From assembly GCA_039989475.1 (NCBI GenBank), contig JBDXHU010000007.1, positions 1 to 55,938 on the forward strand: a DNA stretch of 55,938 nt, in the 5' to 3' direction. Within the stretch, counting starts at the first letter, position 1. The number at the start of each line of letters is the position of its first letter. This DNA is from JBDXHU01 sp039989475 (lineage in GTDB: Bacteria > Pseudomonadota > Gammaproteobacteria > Pseudomonadales > Halieaceae). Made by a program: the position numbers and the translations under genes. Below the pieces are notes generated by a model that made no database searches, was not told where the DNA came from, and saw nothing but the letters and a program-made list of their open reading frames with translations. Shown here one piece after another: positions 41,759 to 50,528 of the stretch.

Positions 41759-43104
41759 GCCAGCTGACCTGCTTCAAGGCCTATGACGTTCGCGGCCGCA
41801 TACCCGATCAGCTGAATGAAGATATCGCCCGGCGCATCGGCCAGGCTTTTGCCGCCGTCATCAAGCCGAAACGGGTGGTGGTCGGTCACGATATTCGTCT
41901 TAGCAGCGAGGCAATAAAAGCCGCGCTCAGTGACGGCCTGATGGAAGCCGGTGTAGAGGTGTTCGATATTGGCCTCTGTGGGACGGAAGAAATCTACTTC
42001 GCGACTGCTCACGCGGAGATGGATGGTGGTATTGCGGTTACCGCCAGTCACAACCCGAAGGACTACAACGGCATGAAATTTGTGCGTGCCGGTTCCGAGC
42101 CCATCAGTGGCGATAGCGGTCTCAAGGATATCCAGGCCCTGGCTGAAGCCAACTCTTTTACGGCAGCTCCCCGGCGTGGCAGCCTGCAGTCGCTGGACAC
42201 CAGTACTGCGTATATCGATCATCTATTGTCCTATGTGGACGTGGCGGGCTTAAAACCCTTGAAGCTGGTGGTCAACGCGGGTAATGGCGGCGCCGGTGGG
42301 GTCATCGATCGCCTCGAGGGGCGGCTGCCGTTTGAGTTCATCAAGCTGTTACACCAGCCCGATGGCAATTTTCCCAATGGTGTACCCAATCCCTTGCTGC
42401 CGGAAAATCGAACCCTGAGTCGTGAGGCCGTCATTGAGCATGGTGCGGATCTTGGCATCGCCTGGGATGGAGATTTTGATCGCTGCTTTTTCTTCGATGA
42501 AAGCGGCGCGTTTATCGAGGGCTATTACCTGGTTGGCTTGCTAGCGGAGTCAATCCTGCTTCGCGATGGCGGCGGCAAGGTGGTGCATGACCCGCGCTTG
42601 ACCTGGAACACCCAGGATATGGTCAAGCGTTGCGGTGGCGAGGCTATTCAAAGCAAGACGGGTCACGCATTCATCAAGGAGCGAATGCGGGCCGAAAATG
42701 CGGTCTATGGTGGCGAGATGAGTGCCCACCACTATTTTCGCGATTTCGCCTATTGCGACAGCGGGATGATTCCGTGGTTACTGGTGGCGCAGCTGATCTC
42801 TCAGCAGGGCAAGCCTTTGTCGGAGCTGGTGGCACAGCGGATGGCGGCTTACCCCTGCAGCGGCGAAATCAACCGGGAAATTGCGGACCCCGCTGCAGTG
42901 CTGGCGGCGGTGGAATCTGAGTACGCACCCTCAGCCCTGGCGGTAGACCACACCGACGGCCTCAGCGTTGAATTCAGTGACTGGCGCTTTAACCTGCGCA
43001 TGTCCAATACCGAACCTGTGGTACGCCTCAACGTGGAAAGTCGTGGTGACAGTGACTTGATGCAAGCCAGGACGGAGGAGTTGCTGGCGCGCATGGCAGG
43101 TTGA
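41755..43104 (+). CDS. manB: Phosphomannomutase/phosphoglucomutase
   Basis: 449 residues of the alpha-D-phosphohexomutase family. The phosphoserine loop is TASHNPKDYNGMK with Ser98. The metal site is DGDFDRCFFFDE (about 234-245). The sugar-binding GGEMSAHHYFRDF and C-terminal SNTEPVVRLNVES phosphate loop are also visible. It supplies mannose-1-phosphate to ManC and perhaps glucose-1-phosphate to GalU (AlgC-like dual use). Together manC-galU-manB form one operon. Confidence 0.94.
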   Translation: MSQLTCFKAYDVRGRIPDQLNEDIARRIGQAFAAVIKPKRVVVGHDIRLSSEAIKAALSDGLMEAGVEVFDIGLCGTEEIYFATAHAEMDGGIAVTASHNPKDYNGMKFVRAGSEPISGDSGLKDIQALAEANSFTAAPRRGSLQSLDTSTAYIDHLLSYVDVAGLKPLKLVVNAGNGGAGGVIDRLEGRLPFEFIKLLHQPDGNFPNGVPNPLLPENRTLSREAVIEHGADLGIAWDGDFDRCFFFDESGAFIEGYYLVGLLAESILLRDGGGKVVHDPRLTWNTQDMVKRCGGEAIQSKTGHAFIKERMRAENAVYGGEMSAHHYFRDFAYCDSGMIPWLLVAQLISQQGKPLSELVAQRMAAYPCSGEINREIADPAAVLAAVESEYAPSALAVDHTDGLSVEFSDWRFNLRMSNTEPVVRLNVESRGDSDLMQARTEELLARMAG

Positions 43105-43128
43105 GCCGGCGCCGTCTGTTTGCGGTGC

Positions 43129-44391
43129 TTACAGCCGCCCGTCGACCGCGTTTGAGGGCAGCAGGTAGGTGGCGTCGTAAAGTACCCCGTCCTCGCGGCA
43201 CAGCTTTCTGATCTGCTCCGCGCCCATTTCCCTGAACTGCTCATGGCCGACCGCCAGTATCACCGCGTCATAGCTCCCCTCTGGCCCTGGCACCAGGTCC
43301 AGGCCCAATTCCTTTTTGGCTTCTGCAGGGTCGACAACCGGGTCGAAGACGCTGATGCGCGCGTTGCAGTTCTCCAACTCGGCAATGATATCGGCCACCA
43401 GGGTATTGCGCAGGTCGCTGCAGTTGGGTTTGAAGGCGACGCCCAGCACCAGGATCTCGGCGTCTACCACATGCAATCGCCGCTGGGTCATGATTTGCAT
43501 GACCTCGTGAGCCAGTTGCTGGCCGATCTGGTCGTTCAGGCGGCGGCTGGCCGAGATAATTTCGGGGAAATAGCCGGCCTGCTGAGCCCTGTGTACCAGG
43601 TAATAGGGATCTACACCGATACAGTGGCCCCCCACGAGGCCGGGTCGGAAGGGCAGGAAGTTCCATTTGCTGCCGGCGGCCGCCAGCACCTCCTCGGTAT
43701 CGATATCAAGCTTCTTGAATATCTGTGCGAACTCGTTGGTGAGCGCAATATTTACATCACGCTGGGTGTTTTCGATGACCTTGGCGGCTTCGGCCACCCG
43801 AATGCTACTGACCGGAAAAGTACCCGCCTGCACGATGCTGCGGTAGAGCGCATCCACTTCTGCCGCCGCCGCGGGGGTTGATCCGGCCGTGATCTTGATG
43901 ATGTCCGCCAGCTTGCGCTCGCTGTCGCCAGGGTTAATGCGCTCCGGGCTGTAGCCGACGAAAAAATCTTCGTTGAATTTGAGGCCTGATGCCCGCTCCA
44001 GGATAGGTACGCAATATTCCTCGGTGCAGCCCGGGTACACGGTGGATTCAAAAATCACGATGTTACCGGGCTGCAGCACCTCACCAATCAAGCCGCTGGC
44101 TGCACCCAGTGGATGTAGATCGGGTCGCCGGTCCTGGTCGATGGGGGTGGGCACCGTGACGATGTATATATTGCGATCACGCAAGTCAGCTGGATCTGAG
44201 CTGAGTACCAGAGCCTGCGCCGCCAGCTCTTCGGAGCTTACTTCGCCACTGCTGTCCTGGCCGTTTTGCAGCGCGCTGATGCGCTCCTGGTTGATGTCGA
44301 AACCCAGGGTCGAATGCTGGCGTGACAGGGCCAGGGTCAGCGGTAAGCCAACGTAGCCTAAACCCAGCACTGCAATGGCTTTGTCATCCAT
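43129..44391 (-). CDS. tviB: UDP-N-acetyl-hexosamine 6-dehydrogenase (WbpA/TviB type)
   Basis: 420 residues from the ATG at 44391, which is 8 bases inside the end of pgi. The NAD-binding start is AIAVLGLGYVGLPL (5-18). The active-site lysine is in EAAKVIENTQRDVNIAL and the nucleophile Cys257 in GGHCIGVDPYYL. The sequence resembles the UDP-GlcNAc/UDP-GalNAc branch (Vi antigen TviB, WbpA/WbpO) more than UDP-glucose dehydrogenase, on the basis of TVYPGCTEEYCVPILE. It yields a UDP-HexNAc uronic acid for surface polysaccharide. The exact substrate cannot be fixed from sequence alone. Confidence 0.85.
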   Translation of the reverse strand: MDDKAIAVLGLGYVGLPLTLALSRQHSTLGFDINQERISALQNGQDSSGEVSSEELAAQALVLSSDPADLRDRNIYIVTVPTPIDQDRRPDLHPLGAASGLIGEVLQPGNIVIFESTVYPGCTEEYCVPILERASGLKFNEDFFVGYSPERINPGDSERKLADIIKITAGSTPAAAAEVDALYRSIVQAGTFPVSSIRVAEAAKVIENTQRDVNIALTNEFAQIFKKLDIDTEEVLAAAGSKWNFLPFRPGLVGGHCIGVDPYYLVHRAQQAGYFPEIISASRRLNDQIGQQLAHEVMQIMTQRRLHVVDAEILVLGVAFKPNCSDLRNTLVADIIAELENCNARISVFDPVVDPAEAKKELGLDLVPGPEGSYDAVILAVGHEQFREMGAEQIRKLCREDGVLYDATYLLPSNAVDGRL

Positions 44392-46048
44392 GATGAATTT
44401 TCTCCAGAATGGCCGCAGTCGAGGCATCGAAGTTGCCTTCAGCCTCGCCCAGCATAGCGGCGTATATTTCCGCACCCAACGCCTTGCCCAACTCCACACC
44501 CCACTGGTCGAAGGAGTTGATCTGCCATATATGGCCGCTGCAAAAGGTCTTGTGCTCATACAGGGCCAGCAGGGCCCCCAGGGTTTCAGGCGTCAACTGC
44601 TCACAGCTCAAGCTTGAGCTGGGTCGATTACCTGGAATAACAAGGTGCGGTGCCAGTGCGGCAGCACGGTCTTTATCGAGGCCGCGCTGCAACAAGCTCT
44701 GGCGCGATGCTTCAAGGTCGCGGCCTGTTAACAGGGCCCGCGCCTGACTGAGGCCATTGGCGAGCAGTCGTTGCTTGCCCTCAGTGTCAGTGCGGGATTG
44801 ATCACCGCTTACCAGGATAAAATCTATCGGGCACAGCACGCTGCCCTGGTGAAAGAGTTGATGGAAGGAGTGCTGGCCGTTGCTGCCGGCATCACCCCAT
44901 AGTACCGGGGCGGTAGCGTAGCTCAGAGTCTGGCCCTGGTGATTAACACGTTTGCCGTTGCTCTCCATGGAGAGCTGTTGGAGGAAAGACGGCAGGCGGG
45001 CGAGATCCTGGTGGTAGGGGATAACCGCGTGGCACTGGGCACTGAAAAAATTAACGTACCAGATCTCAAGCAGACTCAGGCACACCGGCAGGTTCTGCTC
45101 CAGCGGTGCGCTACGGAAGTGTTCATCCATCTTCTCAGCGCCGGCCAAGAGCTCCTCAAATTGGCCTGTGCCCAGTGCAAAGGCGATGCTCCACCCCACC
45201 GCAGACCAGAGTGAATAGCGACCGCCGACCCAGTCCCACATCGGTAGAATATTCTGCTCCGGAATACCGAATTCGCGTGCCACGTCGAGATTAGTGCTGA
45301 CCGCCAGGAAATGTTGGGCGATGGCGTCTTCACCGGCACCGGCCGCCAGCAGCCAGTTGCGCGCTGATTTAGCGTTGTGCAGTGTCTCTTCTGTTTTCAG
45401 TGTTTTGGAGCAGATGATAAACAGGGTGGTAGCGGGGTTCAGCCCCTGCAGGGTCGCGCTGAGATCGTCGGGGTCGACATTGGCGCAGAAATGAACCCTG
45501 ACGGCGTCATGGTGATAGGGGCGCAGCGCTTCCACTACCATACGCGGTCCCAGGTCCGAACCGCCAATGCCAAGATTCACCACATCGCTGATCGGCTGGT
45601 TTGTATAACCCCGGTGTGTACCCGAGTGAATTCTCTCCACCCAGTCCGCCATGCGCTGGCGGCATTCGCCAACAGCAGCAATTTCATCCTGCAACGCAGG
45701 ATCTGCCGAAGTGGCGCGCAACAGTGTATGTAACACGGCGCGACCTTCAGTGTGATTCAGGGGGCGGCCGTCAAACAGGCCCTCCCGGGCACTCTCCAGG
45801 CCGGATTCCCGGGCCAGTGCCAGCAACGCCTCGCGGGCGGCGCCAGACAGCAGTTGCCGCGAGTAGTCCAGGTGCCAGCCGGCGGCGGTACAGGAAAATT
45901 GTTCAACCCGGGCGGCTACGGATTCCAGCAAGGACTCGATCCGCAGATCCCGATGCTCAGCGGCAAGCGCGTTGAGGGCAAGAGCGCTATCCGGGTAGGG
46001 GAACGCTGCGGTATTGGATTGAGTGCCCGACGCTGAAGAGTCGCCCAT
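44384..46048 (-). CDS. pgi: Glucose-6-phosphate isomerase
   Basis: 554 residues, full length. It interconverts glucose-6-phosphate and fructose-6-phosphate, linking central metabolism to the hexose-phosphates used by the nearby sugar-nucleotide genes. Signatures are NLGIGGSDLGPRMV, GGRYSLWSAVGWSIA and NSFDQWGVELGKALG. It overlaps the downstream dehydrogenase gene by 8 bases, so the two form an operon. Confidence 0.97.
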   Translation of the reverse strand: MGDSSASGTQSNTAAFPYPDSALALNALAAEHRDLRIESLLESVAARVEQFSCTAAGWHLDYSRQLLSGAAREALLALARESGLESAREGLFDGRPLNHTEGRAVLHTLLRATSADPALQDEIAAVGECRQRMADWVERIHSGTHRGYTNQPISDVVNLGIGGSDLGPRMVVEALRPYHHDAVRVHFCANVDPDDLSATLQGLNPATTLFIICSKTLKTEETLHNAKSARNWLLAAGAGEDAIAQHFLAVSTNLDVAREFGIPEQNILPMWDWVGGRYSLWSAVGWSIAFALGTGQFEELLAGAEKMDEHFRSAPLEQNLPVCLSLLEIWYVNFFSAQCHAVIPYHQDLARLPSFLQQLSMESNGKRVNHQGQTLSYATAPVLWGDAGSNGQHSFHQLFHQGSVLCPIDFILVSGDQSRTDTEGKQRLLANGLSQARALLTGRDLEASRQSLLQRGLDKDRAAALAPHLVIPGNRPSSSLSCEQLTPETLGALLALYEHKTFCSGHIWQINSFDQWGVELGKALGAEIYAAMLGEAEGNFDASTAAILEKIHHG

Positions 46049-46106
46049 CGTTGTTTCCGTCCAGTGTTATGGCGGCAGTATAGGTAGCCACCAACCGTAC
46101 CGCAAT

Positions 46107-46218
46107 GAAGCCTTTAGCGGTATAGAAAGCCTTTAGCCCTATTGAAAGCCTTTAGCGGTATAGAAAGCCTTTAGCGGTATAGAAAGCCTTTAGCTATACG
46201 GAAGGCCGTTAGCGACTA
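46107..46218 (-). repeat. Six-unit 19-bp tandem array starting at the ispB stop codon
   Basis: Plus-strand units of about GAAAGCCTTTAGCGGTATA at 46107-46124, 46125-46143, 46144-46162, 46163-46181, 46182-46200 and 46201-46218. Units 3 and 4 are identical and the outer units diverge. The last unit contains the complement of the ispB TAG (46216-46218), so on the coding strand the array begins with the stop codon. No spacer-like variable segments are present, so it is not a CRISPR array. Confidence 0.92.
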
Positions 46219-47205
46219 GTGATCCCGAACGACTGCCAGTTTGGCGATATGCAGCAAGGCATCACGACTGGAGTTGTCTGGCAGTGCCTGGACCGCGCTG
46301 AGCGCACGCCCATGGTATTCCTCGGCAATGGCCCTGGCGTAGTCCAGCGAACCCGTTTGCCGGACTGCCTCGACTACCTGTGCAATGCCGCCAGCATCTT
46401 TATTGCGTATGGCGCTGCGGACCAATTCCTGGTTTTCCGCATTGCCATGCTGGAGCACATGGATCAGGGGCAGAGTGGGCTTGCCCTCAGCGAGGTCGTC
46501 GCCCACGTTCTTGCCCATCACGGCGGGGTCGCCCTCGTAATCCAGCACATCGTCGACAATCTGGAAGGCGATGCCGATATTGAGACCGAAAGCCCTCAGT
46601 GGTTCTGCCAGTGCTGGTTGTTGCGTCAGCGCCGCAGCACCGAAGCAGGCGGAGGCGAATAATATGGCTGTTTTGCGAGTAATGACGTCCAGGTAGTCCG
46701 CCTCGCTGGTAGCGGGGTTGCCGGCTCTTACCAGCTGCAAGACCTCTCCCGCGGCTATCTCATTGGTGGTTGTGGCCATGTCCTGCATTATGTCCATGTT
46801 GCCGATCTCCACCAGCAACTGAAAGGCGCGGGAATAGAGGAAGTCACCGACCAGCACCGAGGGCGCATTACCAAATTCCGCATTAGCGGTAGGTCGACCG
46901 CGGCGCAGGGCGGATATATCGACCACGTCGTCATGCAACAATGTGGCCGTATGGATGAATTCGACCACCGCAGCGAACTTGATATGCTCGTCGCCACTGA
47001 AGCCGCAGCATTTGGCGCACAGCAGTGCCATCAAGGGCCGCAGGCGCTTGCCCCCCGCATCGACAATGTAGTGGCCTATATTCTCCACCAGCCCCACGTC
47101 GGAGGCCAGGTTGGCCACAATCAACTGATTTACCAGGTCCAGCTCTGCCTGGACAGGTTCGCGTATAGCTTGCATTTGGAGCACAGGTTTTGAAGAGTCG
47201 AGCAT
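46216..47205 (-). CDS. ispB: Polyprenyl diphosphate synthase (octaprenyl type)
   Basis: 329 residues, trans-isoprenyl diphosphate synthase. First Asp-rich motif LLHDDVVD (about 92-99) and second motif QIVDDVLDYEGD (about 216-227), plus GGKRLRPLMALL near the N-terminus. It makes the quinone side chain. Divergent from rplU, the usual arrangement in gammaproteobacteria. A second in-frame ATG ten codons in is possible. The 3' end runs into a tandem repeat array. Confidence 0.94.
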   Translation of the reverse strand: MLDSSKPVLQMQAIREPVQAELDLVNQLIVANLASDVGLVENIGHYIVDAGGKRLRPLMALLCAKCCGFSGDEHIKFAAVVEFIHTATLLHDDVVDISALRRGRPTANAEFGNAPSVLVGDFLYSRAFQLLVEIGNMDIMQDMATTTNEIAAGEVLQLVRAGNPATSEADYLDVITRKTAILFASACFGAAALTQQPALAEPLRAFGLNIGIAFQIVDDVLDYEGDPAVMGKNVGDDLAEGKPTLPLIHVLQHGNAENQELVRSAIRNKDAGGIAQVVEAVRQTGSLDYARAIAEEYHGRALSAVQALPDNSSRDALLHIAKLAVVRDH

Positions 47206-47274
47206 GCTACGGCTTCGGCTTGTTTGCTGTCAACATAGTGGAGCCTAAGTGCTTGTGTGATATGGAAATAGCCC

Positions 47275-47303
47275 TTGCCTGAGGCGGTCAATTTCAGTAG
47301 AAT
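47275..47303 (+). promoter_or_regulatory. rplU-rpmA promoter
   Basis: TTGCCT (47275-47280), a 17-base spacer and TAGAAT (47298-47303). It leaves a leader of about 115 bases before rplU. Confidence 0.82.
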
Positions 47304-47423
47304 CGCCGCCCTCTAGCGATGTGGCCTCGGTTAACATTGCTGGAGACTAGTGCCGGGCTCTGCCCCTGCCCCAAATGGCGGGATAGATACCAACAGCGAG
47401 ACGGCGAACTAAAGGAGATCAGG

Positions 47424-47735
47424 ATGTACGCAGTAATAGAGAGTGGTGGCAAGCAACACCGCGTGGTAGAGGGCGAAGTCCTCAAGCTGGAAAAGATTGA
47501 AGTGCCCACCGGCGACAAAGTCGTATTTGACCAGGTATTGATGGTTGGCGGTGGTGAAGACGTGAAGATTGGTACGCCGCTGGTTAAAGGTGGCAAGGTT
47601 ACCGCCGAGGTGGTTTCCCATGGCCGTCACGAGAAGGTCACAATTATCAAGTTCAACCGCCGCAAGCATCATCGCAAGCAGGCAGGTCATCGCCAGTGGT
47701 ATACCGAAGTCAAGATTACCGGTATCAAAGGCTAA
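47424..47735 (+). CDS. rplU: 50S ribosomal protein L21
   Basis: 103 residues from the ATG at 47424, where homology (MYAVIESGGKQHRV) begins and AAAGGAGA precedes. An upstream extension of the frame to 47319 is not part of the protein. The C-terminal RRKHHRKQAGHRQWYTEVKI is conserved. L21 binds 23S rRNA domain II. Confidence 0.97.
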   Translation: MYAVIESGGKQHRVVEGEVLKLEKIEVPTGDKVVFDQVLMVGGGEDVKIGTPLVKGGKVTAEVVSHGRHEKVTIIKFNRRKHHRKQAGHRQWYTEVKITGIKG

Positions 47736-47748
47736 CAGGAGATAGATC

Positions 47749-48006
47749 ATGGCTCACAAAAAAGCAGGCGGTAGTACTCGTAACGGACGCGATTCCGAAA
47801 GCAAACGCCTTGGCGTCAAACGCTATGGCGGCCAGCAAGTTACCGCGGGTAGCATCCTGGTACGTCAGCGCGGTACGCGCTTCCACGCCGGTGAGAACGT
47901 AGGTTGTGGCAAAGACCACACCCTGTTCGCGAAAGCTGATGGTGAAGTAAAGTTCATCACCCGAGGCCCAAAGAACCGCAAGTATGTGCAGATAGTCAGC
48001 GCCTGA
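47749..48006 (+). CDS. rpmA: 50S ribosomal protein L27
   Basis: 85 residues, starting MAHKKAGGSTRNGRDSESKR. The flexible N-terminus reaches the peptidyl transferase centre. It directly begins AHKKAG, with no cleavable extension as found in Firmicutes. It follows rplU by 13 bases and is followed by a terminator. Confidence 0.98.
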   Translation: MAHKKAGGSTRNGRDSESKRLGVKRYGGQQVTAGSILVRQRGTRFHAGENVGCGKDHTLFAKADGEVKFITRGPKNRKYVQIVSA

Positions 48007-48024
48007 CCGCACGAAAGTGACAAC

Positions 48025-48054
48025 GAAAAGGGGGCCTCAATGGCCCCCTTTTCG
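48025..48054 (+). terminator. Rho-independent terminator of rplU-rpmA
   Basis: AAAAGGGGGCC (48026-48036), loop TCAAT, GGCCCCCTTTT (48042-48052): an 11-bp perfect stem with a terminal T tract. It ends 3 bases before the palindromic repeat at 48057. Confidence 0.92.
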
Positions 48055-48056
48055 TT

Positions 48057-48115
48057 GGGGGTCAGCGGTGATGTGGGTAAGTCGCAAGGCGACTTATCCA
48101 CACACCGCTGACCCC
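48057..48115. repeat. Palindromic REP-like repeat, copy 4
   Basis: The most symmetrical copy: outer arms GGGGTCAGCGGT and ACCGCTGACCCC, inner hairpin GTGGGTAAGTCGC, loop AAG, GCGACTTATCCAC. The inner stem differs from copies 1-2 on both arms (ACTGC/GCAGT against AGTCGC/GCGACT), keeping base pairing. It contains a perfect DnaA box TTATCCACA (48094-48102). A half-copy CCGCTGACCCC follows at 48136-48146. Confidence 0.88.
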
Positions 48116-48196
48116 AGGTCAGGGTTGGAGAGATCCCGCTGACCCCAGCTCAATCCTGGCGGACCCCCGCCAAGCCTTGTAGTAGAGTATCAACCC

Positions 48197-49399
48197 ATGA
48201 AATTTGTCGACGAAACATCAATTCGCGTGCAGGCCGGTAAGGGTGGCAATGGCTGCCTGAGCTTTCGTCGCGAAAAGTATATTGCCAAAGGTGGCCCCGA
48301 TGGTGGCGACGGTGGTGATGGTGGCAGCGTCTATGTAGAGGCTGATTCGGCGCTCAACACCCTGGTGGACTATCGCTTTGTACGCCATTACCAGGCTGAG
48401 AACGGCCAGGGTGGGCGGGGTCGCAATTGCACCGGCAAGAGCGGCGAGGACCTGGTACTCAGGGTACCGGTAGGTACGACGATTCTCGACGAGGATAGTG
48501 GTGAAGTGCTGGGTGATCTGTCGCGGCCGGAGCAACAGTTTATGGTGGCCCGCGGGGGCTTTCACGGCCTGGGCAACACCCGCTTTAAATCGTCCACCAA
48601 CCGGGCGCCGCGACAGACCACACCGGGCTCGGAGGGCGAGTTGCGGGCCCTGCGGCTGGAGCTGAAGGTACTTGCGGATGTAGGTTTATTGGGTCTGCCC
48701 AATGCCGGGAAATCAACACTGATCAGGGCAATATCAGCGGCCAAGCCCAAGGTGGCGGATTATCCCTTCACCACCCTGGTGCCGAACCTGGGTGTGGTCA
48801 AGGTGCAGGCGCATCGCAGCTTTGTGGTAGCGGATATTCCGGGCCTGATTGAGGGAGCCTCGGATGGTGCCGGACTTGGCGTGCGTTTCCTGCGCCATTT
48901 GACTCGCAATCGAATTTTGCTGCACCTGGTTGACGTGTCGCCCTTTGACGGTTCTGACCCGGTGGAAAATGCCCTGTCCATCAGTCGCGAACTGCAGCGC
49001 TTCAGTCCGGCACTGGCGGCGCGAGAGCGCTGGTTGGTGCTCAACAAGACCGATCTGATCGACACTGCCGACCTGGCCGAGCTGCGCGAGAAACTGCTGT
49101 CAGCCCTGGACTGGCAGGGCCCAGTGTACGAGATAGCGGCAATCAGTGCGGACGGTACCGATCGTCTTTGTGCGGACATCATGGTGCGACTGGAGACTTG
49201 CCGCGAGCAAGAGGAAAAGGATCCCGAAGCAGCTGAGGCGGAGCTGACCCGACAGCGTGAATTGCAGGCAGAGGCGCGTCAGCGCATGGCTGAATTACGT
49301 CAGCGCAAATCGAACTCTGATGACCTCGATGGCGAGTCCGACGAGGATGATTTCGATGATGACGACGACCACGACGTCGATGTTGAATATGTCCCCTGA
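48197..49399 (+). CDS. obgE: Obg/CgtA family GTPase
   Basis: 400 residues. An N-terminal glycine-rich Obg fold (1-159: KGGNGCLSFRREKYIAKGGPDGG split as its core) is followed by the G domain with GLPNAGKST, DIPGLIEGAS and NKTDL. A very acidic C-terminal tail (DDLDGESDEDDFDDDDD) follows. ObgE binds the 50S subunit and works in ribosome maturation and stringent response. Usual position after rplU-rpmA. Confidence 0.97.
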   Translation: MKFVDETSIRVQAGKGGNGCLSFRREKYIAKGGPDGGDGGDGGSVYVEADSALNTLVDYRFVRHYQAENGQGGRGRNCTGKSGEDLVLRVPVGTTILDEDSGEVLGDLSRPEQQFMVARGGFHGLGNTRFKSSTNRAPRQTTPGSEGELRALRLELKVLADVGLLGLPNAGKSTLIRAISAAKPKVADYPFTTLVPNLGVVKVQAHRSFVVADIPGLIEGASDGAGLGVRFLRHLTRNRILLHLVDVSPFDGSDPVENALSISRELQRFSPALAARERWLVLNKTDLIDTADLAELREKLLSALDWQGPVYEIAAISADGTDRLCADIMVRLETCREQEEKDPEAAEAELTRQRELQAEARQRMAELRQRKSNSDDLDGESDEDDFDDDDDHDVDVEYVP

Positions 49400-50519
49400 A
49401 CCGGATCGCCAGTGTTTCACCCGGGCGCAGCGCTGGGTGATCAAGGTCGGCAGCGCCCTGTTGACTAACGATGGACGCGGCCTGGATGCGGCGATGATCG
49501 CAACCCTGGTTACACAAATGGCGCAGTTGCGCAGCTCTGGCCGCGAGGTGGTGCTGGTATCCAGTGGCGCCGTGGCGGCAGGTATGGTCCGGCTGGGCTG
49601 GACCCGGCGCCCCAGCGCGCTGCATGACTTGCAGGCAGCTGCTGCGGTCGGGCAGATGGGCCTGGTGCAAAGTTATGAATCTGCTTTTCAGGGCTACGAC
49701 CTGCACACAGCGCAGGTTTTACTGGGGCACGACGACATCTCCGCCCGCGACCGCTACCTCAATGCACGCAGCACGCTGACAACCTTGCTTGAGTTGGGTG
49801 TTGTGCCGGTGGTTAATGAGAACGATACGGTGGTCACCGACGAGATTCGCTTTGGTGATAATGACACCCTGGCCGCCCTGGTGGCGAACCTGATTGATGC
49901 CGACGCCTTGCTGATTCTCACAGATCAGGCGGGACTGTTCAGCGCTGATCCGCGCTCGCATCCAGACGCGGAACTGGTTGTTGCGGCCTCCGCTACTGAT
50001 GTGGGGCTGGAGGAAATGGCCGGTAGCGGTGGCGCACTGGGCCGTGGTGGCATGTTAACCAAGGTCAGGGCGGCACGACTGGCGGCGCGATCTGGTAGTG
50101 AAACCCTGATCGCTGACGGGCGCGAGCCGGATATCATCGCCAAGCTGGCCGCTGGTGAAAACCACGGCAGCTGGTTGCAGGCGGGGCAGGCCCCGGTGGC
50201 GGCACGCAAGCAGTGGCTGGCGGGGCTGATGCAGAGTACCGGCACCCTGATACTGGACCAGGGCGCGGTAGATGTTTTGAGTGGTTCGGGTCGTAGCCTG
50301 CTGCCGGTAGGCGTCAAAGCCGTGCAGGGAAACTTCGTGCGCGGCGATATGGTCATCTGTACCGACCCTTCCGGCAAGGAAGTGGCTCGTGGGCTGGTTA
50401 ACTATTCGGTCGCAGAGGCGCGGCTGATCGCCGGCCACGCCTCTGAGAAAATAGAAGAGCTACTGGGTTATCAGGGTGATGCAGAACTCATCCACCGCGA
50501 TAACCTGGTACTCAGCTGA
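49389..50519 (+). CDS. proB: Glutamate 5-kinase
   Basis: 376 residues from ATG 49389; an in-frame ATG at 49380 is also possible. It overlaps the obgE end by 11 bases and has no Shine-Dalgarno sequence, so coupling with obgE is likely. Amino acid kinase domain with VIKVGSALLTNDGRGL, VSSGAVAAGMVRLGW and ENDTVVTDEIRFGDND. The C-terminal PUA domain (about 280-365) has LPVGVKAVQGNFVRGDMV. It makes the first step of proline synthesis. Confidence 0.95.
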   Translation: MSPEPDRQCFTRAQRWVIKVGSALLTNDGRGLDAAMIATLVTQMAQLRSSGREVVLVSSGAVAAGMVRLGWTRRPSALHDLQAAAAVGQMGLVQSYESAFQGYDLHTAQVLLGHDDISARDRYLNARSTLTTLLELGVVPVVNENDTVVTDEIRFGDNDTLAALVANLIDADALLILTDQAGLFSADPRSHPDAELVVAASATDVGLEEMAGSGGALGRGGMLTKVRAARLAARSGSETLIADGREPDIIAKLAAGENHGSWLQAGQAPVAARKQWLAGLMQSTGTLILDQGAVDVLSGSGRSLLPVGVKAVQGNFVRGDMVICTDPSGKEVARGLVNYSVAEARLIAGHASEKIEELLGYQGDAELIHRDNLVLS

Positions 50520-50528
50520 TACGCCTGG

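Noticed and set aside
46107..46218. Tandem array resembling a CRISPR array
   Set aside because: Units are contiguous with no variable spacers, and no cas genes are present.
49257..49388. Longer N-terminus for ProB inside obgE
   Set aside because: The extension is an off-frame reading of the acidic tail of ObgE (Met/Thr/Ser-rich); family homology begins after 49389.
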